A stretch of 26,469 nt of DNA, taken from NCBI GenBank assembly GCA_027578815.1, contig JANBTH010000214.1, positions 1-26,469 of the forward strand, given 5' to 3'. The notes below the pieces were generated by a model that was given only the letters and a program-made list of their open reading frames with translations, made no database searches and was not told the DNA's origin. Every line of letters starts with the position of its first letter. Positions within the stretch are counted from its first letter, which is position 1. A program made the translations under genes and the position numbers. Shown here piece by piece: positions 9,650-17,043 of the stretch. Origin of the DNA: Coemansia sp. RSA 1804. Its lineage: Eukaryota > Kickxellomycota > Kickxellomycetes > Kickxellales > Kickxellaceae.

Positions 9650-10386
9650 CCTCAGCCGCCCTATAGACCGTGTCTCCTCCTCCTGCTTTTCCTATTTTAT
9701 GTACACGATAGATACTATATCTTGTGCGCGGTGTGTTACTGGAGCGGGTGAAAATAAATATGTAAAATACAATAAACTGATAGACTGCACGAAATCGGCA
9801 GAGAGATGGAGGGGGGATGAGAGAGACCAGACCCCTATTGCCAGCAATAATTATATGGAATAAATGCGCTTGCTTAGTATGCTGCTGACAAAGAAAGTGC
9901 ACAATCCAGGCCGCTTGGTATATTATTTATCCTGCTGCTGCTGCTGCTAGCTATGTGGAGAAATGGAAAAGTAATCAAAAAAGAAGAAAGGAGTGAAGAG
10001 AGGCCTCGGAACAGAACGTAATCCTCCTTTCTCTCTCTTTTTATCATTGAATGTATGCTCGTTATTGCCATTAACGCAAGATATAACGTGTGCTGCATTT
10101 TACTCCCCTTATCCCAAAGTAGGCAGATAGACAGCCCGCAAATGTTCATGATGCGGCGGCCGGTTTATAGAGCATTAATTCAAAAATGAAATAATCATCC
10201 CACTTTTTTTTAGTTCTCATTCTCCCGCCCCCCTTTAACACACACGTACAGAGCGGGAAGACCAGATAGTTCTACATGTTCCTGTTTGCCAAATACCAAA
10301 AAGAAAGAAAGCTATATTCAACCTAATCTCCACCCAATTCTACTCCAACAACAACATCAACAAGAAAGACACCCTCTCCAGTTCTG
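9650..10386. other. intergenic spacer, acetate-transporter 5' region and NDUFB11 3' region
   Basis: About 740 bp without a gene. It has a (CTG)6 microsatellite at 9932-9949 and several A/G-rich and T-rich tracts. Small frames here show no protein-like pattern. Confidence 0.5.
9932..9949. repeat. (CTG)6 microsatellite
   Basis: Six perfect CTG units in the non-coding spacer, about 280 bp upstream of the acetate-transporter start codon and the same unit as its poly-Gln tract. Confidence 0.85.
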
Positions 10387-11016
10387 TCATGCCTTGTAAT
10401 CGGTGTGCATGTACTCGAGAAGATCCCCTTCCTCGCGCATCTGTCTGATAGCCTCCTCCCGTGCCCACGTGCGGATCCTAAAGAAACAGAAAACACAGGC
10501 GGTTTATAATGTAGAAACCCTGGTGAGCCAAACCCCCCGAATAAACACCGCTTTAAAACCACGCACGCTATAACAAAATCCACTCCTCCCTTGGGCATTT
10601 TACTTACCTTGTGTCCGGCTTGTACCGCAGTCCGAAGAATATCAGCAGCGCCGAGATGCCCAGTCCTCCGTACCAGATGGTCTCCCACCCTTCCTTCTCG
10701 TACTTGACGCCCGGCTACAACAACAAAGACAACAACATAGAAAATACCGAATTATCTCTCCCAGAGAATGCAAATTAGTCAACGACAAGATAAAGGGGGG
10801 GTTGGGGTTCCAATCGGCTCTTTCTCTCCCTCCGATTCAGACGCCCCCTCCCCGTTCTGAATACATCATTCAGACCGATTTTACCTTTTGGCCAAAGAGG
10901 TAGCCTCCGGGCTCGTTGAATTGGGGCTCGCCATGACCATGTCCCCCGCGCGCAAGGCGTCTGGAAGCCAGGGCCGATGCGCGCGACGATAGGCGCGATG
11001 TGAAGCTAGAAAACAT
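10387..11016 (-). CDS. complex I subunit NDUFB11/ESSS, three exons
   Basis: An accessory subunit of mitochondrial NADH:ubiquinone oxidoreductase, membrane arm. Exon 1 is 11016-10885 (44 aa), intron 10884-10715 (branch-like TGACTAAT, TTGTAG end), exon 2 10714-10608, intron 10607-10478 (GTAAGT...TTTAG), exon 3 10477-10387. All phases join to a 109-aa protein. Residues 1-25 are Ser/Arg/Ala-rich with no acids, a mitochondrial presequence. The family block EPGGYLFGQKPGVKYEKEGWE is split by intron 1, and one membrane helix spans about 57-73 (WYGGLGISALLIFFGL). It is followed by YKPDT, then a charged helix IRTWAREEA, as in fungal ESSS proteins. Exons 2 and 3 are too short to stand out as open frames. 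RPL9 is divergent. Confidence 0.92.
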
Positions 11017-11884
11017 TGTACACTTTTGATTTGCGAAAAAACAAAATGAGATTGTTGGAGGGATTGAATTCAAAGGTGCTGAAAGTGCAGAAAAATAAAG
11101 CGAACAACTAACCCGTTATTGGCGCTATCGGGAGAGGAAAAAAAGAAAGAGATGAGAAATGAAACATCTACAAAAAATACACTTGTTATCTTCACGTGCG
11201 GCAGATTCCATTGGCCACATCGTTGGGTGGAGAGAAATTGGAAAACTCAACAAAAAAGCAACTCAACAATATCACAGAGGGAAGGAAAGAAAAGAGACTC
11301 TGGACTTCTACCTCTCTATTTTTTCAACCCCTCTTCCTTGTTGAAAGTTATACTTGGAATCTCATTGCTTTATTCAGGTGCGTATAAGAAACAGACCCGA
11401 ATCCATTGCTCCACGGACAGAACCCGCGCACGATGACAGGATGGACAGCAATAACGAAGGAGCGGAATGGATTTGAATCCATCAGCACAGCAGCAACAAC
11501 ACCCAGGCTTGTTTGGAAGGAAGCAAATGTTCTGGTTGATGGATGGATGCGCATTAGCCCCCTTTTTCGGGCGATGGATGCGCGAACAATAATCACAGCG
11601 CATTCTACGTGTGCCCTGCTTTTGTCAATCAGCACTGGGATGAGCGCAAATTCGAATGACCCACTGCCGAATCCACCAAAGCAGCGGAAGCGCCTGTGAA
11701 TTGCGGCATTCCTTTCCGCGCGCGCGCCTGGACTGCCTGTGGAACCTGTCTCATCTGCCAGCCGTTGCTTTGGCTCTGTTACACCCAGCTGCGAATGGGA
11801 ACCCGCACAACTAATACCCCTCTCACACCATGTGCACTCTCTCTCTTGTAGGCTAATCCAACCCCCCTGTAGCAGGCACTTAAG
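11017..11884. other. NDUFB11/RPL9 divergent promoter and RPL9 5' UTR with probable intron
   Basis: The first part (11017 to about 11350) serves both promoters. The rest reads as a 5' UTR intron of RPL9, donor CAG|GTGCGTAT at 11378. The acceptor is CTCTTGTAG ending at 11851 (alternative CTGTAG ending at 11872), with an ACTAAT branch-like site near 11808. The donor octamer is the same as in RPL4. An open frame at 11406-11699 lies inside this intron and has no family resemblance. Confidence 0.55.
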
Positions 11885-12451
11885 ATGAAGCACATTTACA
11901 AGGACGACATCGTCACCGTTCCGGAGGGCGTGCAGGTGCAGATCAAGGCGCGCCAGATCCGCGTGACGGGTCCGCGCGGCACGCTGAGCCGCGACCTCCG
12001 CCACATCCAGGTGGATCTGCAGCGCCCGTCGAAGACCCAGATCCGCGTGGTGGTGTGGCAGGGCGGGCGCAAGCACGTGGCCTGCATCCGCACGGTCTGC
12101 TCGCACATCACGAATCTGATCAACGGCGTCACCAAGGGCTTCGAGTACCGCGTTGCCTGCGTGCACGCGCATTTCCCAATCAACGTCACGATCCTTGCTG
12201 AGGAGAACGCGGTGGAGGTCCGCAACTTCCTCGGCGAGAAGTTTGTCCGCAAGGTCCAGCTCTACGACGGCGTCAAGATCGAGCAGTCGAAGGCGCGCAA
12301 GGAGGAGCTGATCCTCACCGGCAACGATGTCGACGCTGTCTCCCAGTCCGCCGCCTCCATCCAGCAGGCCACCCGCGTGCGCAGAAAGGATATCCGCAAG
12401 TTCCTCGACGGTGTCTACGTCTCGCACAAGGGCGTCATCGATGCCGAGTAA
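11885..12451 (+). CDS. RPL9: 60S ribosomal protein L9 (uL6)
   Basis: 188 aa, normal length for eukaryotic uL6, a large-subunit protein near the factor-binding site. Diagnostic blocks are VTGPRGTLSRDLRHI, the basic GGRKHVACIRTVCSHI, NGVTKGFEYRV, HAHFPINVTI, VEVRNFLGEKFVRKV, ELILTGNDVD, and the C-terminal IQQATRVRRKDIRKFLDG. The ATG at 11885 starts MKHIY, collinear with the animal MKTIL start. The coding region has no intron; a leader intron is likely (11378-11851). Poly(A) signal at 12511, convergent with eIF3h. Confidence 0.98.
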   Translation: MKHIYKDDIVTVPEGVQVQIKARQIRVTGPRGTLSRDLRHIQVDLQRPSKTQIRVVVWQGGRKHVACIRTVCSHITNLINGVTKGFEYRVACVHAHFPINVTILAEENAVEVRNFLGEKFVRKVQLYDGVKIEQSKARKEELILTGNDVDAVSQSAASIQQATRVRRKDIRKFLDGVYVSHKGVIDAE

Positions 12452-12510
12452 GAAGGAAGACATGCGCAATTTGATTTACAGATGTAACTCTCCCCTTTTC
12501 CACCAGGGCA

Positions 12511-12516
12511 AATAAA
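12511..12516 (+). terminator. poly(A) signal of RPL9
   Basis: AATAAA 60 bp after the stop codon, in the 171-bp convergent gap to eIF3h. Confidence 0.6.
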
Positions 12517-12622
12517 AAGTAAGGCAAACAGAACAATCAGAAGTGTGCTCCATTTTGCGAAGCTAGCAGAGAACAGAAACAGCACCGCTGCTAAGAAACT
12601 AGATAGAAGGGAAGAAAGAAAG

Positions 12623-13954
12623 CTAGGCGCTGGCCTCGTGCAGCCCCTGCGCCATGAACATCTTGGCCAGCGCCGGGCCGCGCGACTGCGCAATGCCCTT
12701 GGTCAGCAGCCCCAGGTTGGCGGTGCCCAGCAGCGAATCGAGGCGCGAGGGCTCGGGAAGGACCCTGAACATGCGATCGAGATCGCGCTCGGACAGCTCG
12801 GGCTCGGGGGCCTCGCCACGGGCGGCGCGCGCCGCGTTGGCCAGGGCCTTGCGCTGCACGAACTGCGCGCGGCGGCCGAGCTCCTTGGCCTCGCCGCGCT
12901 TCCAGTACATCCACTGGTTGGCGTCGTGGATGTGGTCGTCGATGAGCTCGCCCACCGCCTCCAGCTGCCGCATCAGCGACCCTGCGCCCGACGCGCCGAC
13001 TCCCTGGCTGAGATCCAGCGCGCTGGTGCACATTGGCCGCGGCGTCAGGTACGCTGTCGGGCGCGCCGGCAGCAGCCCCGACGCTGCGTCGTCCAGCGCC
13101 TCCGTGGCCTCGCTGTCATCCGCAACCGCCGTCCGGTCCGCCAGCCTCCGTGCGCGCAGCTTGGCGTTGAACGACGATGGCCGCTGCAGACTCTCCAGCA
13201 CCGCCTCCGCCTGGCTGCTGCTGCTGCTGCTGCTTCCCGGCCACTGCAGCTCGCTCAGCAGCACGGCGCCCAGCAGCGACGTCTCGATGCGCACCGGCAG
13301 CTCCTCCAGCACATTCGCGTACGTCAGGCCCTTGGCCGCCAGCTCCTTGGTTGTGAACCTGCCGCTGCCGCCGCGCACCAGCTCCTGGTAGACCGGCGAC
13401 AGACGGAACGCCCTGAGCGACAGGTTCCCGGACTGCTCCGACTTGGCCGTGTCGTGGATAAGCACGACCGACGCGTTGCTGGGCGACGCCTGATAGCTGG
13501 CCTGCACATCCAGGAGCGGCTGCTGCATGAAGTCGCCGAGTCTGGTCGACTGGTACCACCCGACCGAGCTGCTGTCGGCGTTGACTTCCCGGAGACACTG
13601 GATCATCTCAATCTGGTAGTTGGTCATGTCCTCCTCCGACCCCGGCTGCGTCGGCACCGGGAACCCGTTCGTCACCTCCAGCACTCCGTCTATCTCCAGC
13701 CCCAGCAGCTGCCCGTTCACCGGCGTCGGGTAGTACTCGCGCGCATGCTTCACTATCTTCAGCACCGCCAGCGCGTCCACCTTCACCGACTTCACTGCGG
13801 CCACCCGCTCGATGTCAAGCACTGGAAGCAGCTTCTTCGGCACTGCGCTCTTGTCGAACGCCGCTAGCTCGTGCCCCTCATTCAGGAGCGCTGTCATTGG
13901 CTTGGTCGCCCCAAGTGGCCCCGATGCAACCCCGCTGCTGTTTTCTGCGCTCAT
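12623..13954 (-). CDS. translation initiation factor eIF3 subunit H (MPN domain)
   Basis: 443 aa. eIF3h is one of the two MPN subunits in the eIF3 octamer core that binds the 40S subunit. I chose ATG 13954 (MSAENS); the open frame runs 92 codons further upstream through Ser/Phe-rich, UTR-like sequence. The MPN domain covers about 57-190: VDALAVLKIVKH, GQLLGLEIDG-LEVTNGFP, QIEMIQCLREVN, SVGWYQSTRLG, SYQ, VVLIHD and LSLRAFRLSP. The JAMM zinc ligands are absent, as expected for this non-catalytic MPN protein. The C-terminal helical region ends with RLDSLLGTANL and ALAKMFMAQGLHE, like human eIF3h. A Ser run (13211-13234) and further low-complexity insertions enlarge it above the ~350 aa of animals. 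No introns. Confidence 0.96.
   Translation of the reverse strand: MSAENSSGVASGPLGATKPMTALLNEGHELAAFDKSAVPKKLLPVLDIERVAAVKSVKVDALAVLKIVKHAREYYPTPVNGQLLGLEIDGVLEVTNGFPVPTQPGSEEDMTNYQIEMIQCLREVNADSSSVGWYQSTRLGDFMQQPLLDVQASYQASPSNASVVLIHDTAKSEQSGNLSLRAFRLSPVYQELVRGGSGRFTTKELAAKGLTYANVLEELPVRIETSLLGAVLLSELQWPGSSSSSSSQAEAVLESLQRPSSFNAKLRARRLADRTAVADDSEATEALDDAASGLLPARPTAYLTPRPMCTSALDLSQGVGASGAGSLMRQLEAVGELIDDHIHDANQWMYWKRGEAKELGRRAQFVQRKALANAARAARGEAPEPELSERDLDRMFRVLPEPSRLDSLLGTANLGLLTKGIAQSRGPALAKMFMAQGLHEASA
13211..13234 (-). repeat. CTG/CAG trinucleotide run (poly-Ser) in eIF3h
   Basis: CTG units on the plus strand are read as AGC serine codons in eIF3h, in the linker between the MPN domain and the C-terminal helices. 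Confidence 0.85.
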
Positions 13955-14437
13955 CCTTGATTCTCGAGACGTTCCTTTTTCACCTTCTTCTTTTTTGTAT
14001 TTTGGGAGGCGATTCTTCGAGCGCAAGAAAGAAAAGGATAAATGTAAAGATCTGCTGTTTCTCTCCCCTCCAATGCAAGAAAAGGCTTGTGAAATAAATT
14101 GATGAATCAAAGAAAGGGGAAATAAAAAAGTAAGAGATGAGAAATTGCTACCACTTGCTGTTCTTTTTTCGCCTGCCCCCCCCCCCAAACTCAACGCCTT
14201 TATGTCAACGGTGGAAAGTCCCATTTCCACCCCTTGTCTGCCTATAAAGAAAAGGAGAAAAGAAAAAGAGGGAAAAAAAAGAAAATACTGATCTGATCAC
14301 CGCTGATCGATCTCTTTCCATCTGATTACCACCCCCTCTTTTGTCTGCTAAAGTTCCACCACAAGCAAACAAACAAGAGCAGCAGCATTCCCAGACTCTA
14401 TCGCTCTATTCTCCCCTAAAACACCCCCCCAGTGGTA
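13955..14437. other. eIF3h upstream region
   Basis: 483 bp without a gene: the eIF3h 5' UTR and promoter plus the 3' UTR of the next minus-strand gene. It contains a run of C at about 14175-14185 and A/G-rich tracts near 14245-14285. Confidence 0.5.
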
Positions 14438-14695
14438 CTACTCTGCGTTCAACGTCTTTCCGTACTGCTCAAAGTATTTGCCAGCAGTGAGCGTGGTTGA
14501 CTTGGGCACAACAAATCCGCCAGCCTTGATTGTAGGTTTCTTGCCACTTGGGTAGTACGGCGAAACCTTATTGCGCACATCCGTGAGTGTGTCGCTTGCG
14601 TTCACGGTTATCGTTGTTGAAATGCTCAGTGGTTTGGCGGGTGTGGAACCAGTCGTGTTTTTTGCCACTAGTGTCAAGGTAACTGTTTCGCTCAT
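14438..14695 (-). CDS. 85-aa protein with a ubiquitin-like sequence pattern
   Basis: The start is ATG 14695 (MSETVTLTLV); the longer reading begins with TTG and is not used. No named family is recognised. The pattern resembles a ubiquitin fold. A strand VTLTLVAKN comes first, then a Thr/Gly/Pro turn, then the strand LSISTTITVNA. A helix SDTLTDVRNKV (34-44) aligns with ubiquitin SDTIENVKAKI, and KAGGFVVPKSTTL (57-69) aligns with the FAGKQLEDGRTL strand-turn. It ends in NAE with no Gly-Gly tail and has no signal peptide or Cys, so it would be a non-conjugated cytosolic domain. A TATA box candidate lies 132 bp upstream. Resemblance is by eye only, and another beta-grasp or an unrelated small fold is possible. 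Confidence 0.6.
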   Translation of the reverse strand: MSETVTLTLVAKNTTGSTPAKPLSISTTITVNASDTLTDVRNKVSPYYPSGKKPTIKAGGFVVPKSTTLTAGKYFEQYGKTLNAE

Positions 14696-15563
14696 CCTGC
14701 TTTCTTTACTCTTTTTCAATGTGAACCTTGTAATGGATTAATGTTGGCGGCGTTGAGTAAGTGGTGTGTAATGCAATTAGAAAGGGAGGGGAGGTTGGAA
14801 TTGCTTTTGAAGCACCATATTGCTGCTTTTATATCTTTGGCAAATGCTTGTTCAACATCTCAACCTTTACTTCATTCAAAGGATAATGTCAGCCTGAAAC
14901 TATTACCCGTGCCGTAATAACCATATTAATTAATATAATTGGCACTATCAAATATCAAAATTGAACTATTTCTCGTTTTAATGATAGAGTCATGCGTTAT
15001 TGCCACTTTAACAATATGACTACTAGAATCGGTTTTCTGTTTCCGGTTAATCAACTTTCTATGCCTATTAATAATACTATGAATTTTTTTGTTAACTGGC
15101 TATATAGTATGGCTGGTGGACTTCTAAAATTTTCCAGCAAAAAAACACACACACACTTATTCGTCTACACAAATACAACACAATCCGAAGAGCAGATTTA
15201 ATGATAAATATGTATTGCAGGTGCACAATAATAGAGGGTGGAAAGCACTATTGGATAATCTATGAAGCTAATAAAATAAGAAATAAAAGGATACGCAGGT
15301 GTAGGACAAGAAGATAGTCAGGCAAAATAACAAAATAAAAAAGATTTTGGACGCAGCATGAACATAAGGGTAAAAAAAAAGATAAACAGCATCGGCAGCA
15401 CAGACACCAAAAAGAAGACGAGGGTAGGTGGCATCCGGCAGTTTTGGCAGGTCTGGGGAGAAGAAGATATCTCAAGGGAGAGAGGGAATATGGTAACAAC
15501 AGCGGAAGGAGGAGGAGGTCTTGACAGAATAACAGTGGGAAAAAGCAGGGGCCCCAGATAACC
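14696..15563. other. AT-rich intergenic spacer
   Basis: About 870 bp. The part next to 14695 is the promoter of the 85-aa gene. The middle (14890-15110) is strongly AT-rich, with a (CA)n tract at about 15148-15157. The last 300 bp form the 3' region of 7TM gene 2. No frame here looks coding. Confidence 0.5.
14827..14833 (-). promoter_or_regulatory. TATA box candidate for the 85-aa gene
   Basis: TATAAAA on the minus strand, 132 bp upstream of the chosen ATG, the same spacing as for the gene at 3133-3999. Confidence 0.5.
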
Positions 15564-17043
15564 CTAGATGACCCTGCGGCCGTCAGGGTTCATGTCAGAG
15601 TAGCCGACATTGAACATGGTGGGCGTGTTGAGCACGGGCCGGCGGATCTGCAGGTTGCTGCGCAGCGCAAGAGGAATTCCGTTGCTCTCGGAGTAGGCTG
15701 CGGCGTCGGGGCTGGTCAGCGTGTTGCCGTCGGGGTTCATTGCGGCAACATCAAAGTAGTCGTTGGTGCCGTGGCCCAGATTCAGCGTGTGGATGGCGTC
15801 GGAGCTGCCAAAGTTGATGTGCGAGTTCTGCAGCATCGACGCATCGCGCTCGCCCATCTTGACGTAGGCAGTGGTGCCGCCCTGGCCCGAGGATACGTCG
15901 TAGGCAGCCTTGCGGCCGTCGCGCGTCAGCTTCTCCAGCCACTGCGTCTCGTAGCGACGGCGATGGAAGATGCACATGTACACGGGCTGGCCAATTATCA
16001 GCCAGACCATGACATTCGCGCCTATGATGTCCATTAGCGTCTTCTCCAGCCGGTGCCGCAGCATCAGCGGATAGTACAGGAACGCCATGTTTGTGACTGT
16101 GGTCTCAATGAGCACGATGATTGCCATGATAAATAGCGCCAGCGACTCGCGGAACTCGTTGAAGCTCGACTGGATGTTGCGCAGTCTGAATATCAGCACC
16201 GCCACGCCCGCCCACAGCACCCACTGCAGAACGAGTGCCGCTATCCGGTAGTGCTGCGTGACGTTGCACAGCTCCAGATCCTTCAGCGACGCAACAGTTA
16301 TCTCGTCCGACACAACCTGGCTGATCACGCAGAATAGGACGTTGAATACCACAACCACAACCAGCGCGATGATGTTGGTGATTCCGCGGAACGGCTTGTT
16401 CTGGTTGAACACGCGGTCAAGCGCAAAGAACCGCACAATGTGCATCGACGCAAAGATGTAGCAGAACAGCACGCGGAACCAGATAACCCACAGCTTGCAG
16501 ATGATCCACACGCCGTTGAGCCGCACGTGCCCGTTGGACGGAATGTCGCCCAGAAACCACAGAATCCCCGAGATGTGCATCAGCGTCGTCCACGTCATGT
16601 TCTTTGCACGGATTGGCCTGTATTTGATGTTAATCCACGCAAACACGATCATGAGCGCCGTGATCCCGAATATTGCCGCACCAATGATAATCACTATTGT
16701 GTCTGCTGTGGTGACCGGGTCCACCTTGACGTTGAGCATAGTGCTCAGGTACTATACAGAAGGAGGATAAAATGGATATTCAGAGAGGATTATTTAGAGG
16801 AAATGGCTAGAGAATGAGAGAATTGATGAGAGAGGCTGGAGTCTGGAGTGCTCTTAAAAAGTAGCCGATTTCAGAGCACTCTAATGCTCTTCTACGAATG
16901 TATGCTGTGAAGCGCATACATCAGCCATCTGGCATACACCGAGTGGGAGTCTGTGTGTATGTGCAGTGTTGGGGATATCTACTTACTTTCGCCCTGACGT
17001 CGGGCTCTAAAACCACCCGCTTTAGCAAGTCCGATGGAGCCAT
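15564..17043 (-). CDS. 7TM G-protein-coupled-receptor-like membrane protein (paralogue 2), two exons
   Basis: Exon 1 (17043-16987) encodes 19 residues beginning MAPSDLLKRV. The intron is 16986-16752 (GTAAGT...TATAG, phase 0, 235 bp). Exon 2 (16751-15564) begins YLSTMLNVKVDPV and completes 414 aa. The join is supported by paralogue 1, where the same YL-x3-LN-K-DPV sequence follows an N-terminus of similar length with no intron. Seven hydrophobic segments align throughout. Cys104 and Cys181 match Cys114/Cys191 of paralogue 1, and RPIRAKN, GDIP-NGHV, RVLFC, ALDRVFNQNKP-RGI and RLRNIQSSFNEF-ESL are shared. The C-tail of roughly 120 residues is hydrophilic and diverged from paralogue 1. Receptor function is inferred from topology. 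Confidence 0.85.

Noticed and set aside
12545..13867. 440-codon frame antisense to eIF3h
   Set aside because: Shadow of the GC-rich eIF3h coding sequence; no start context and no family resemblance.
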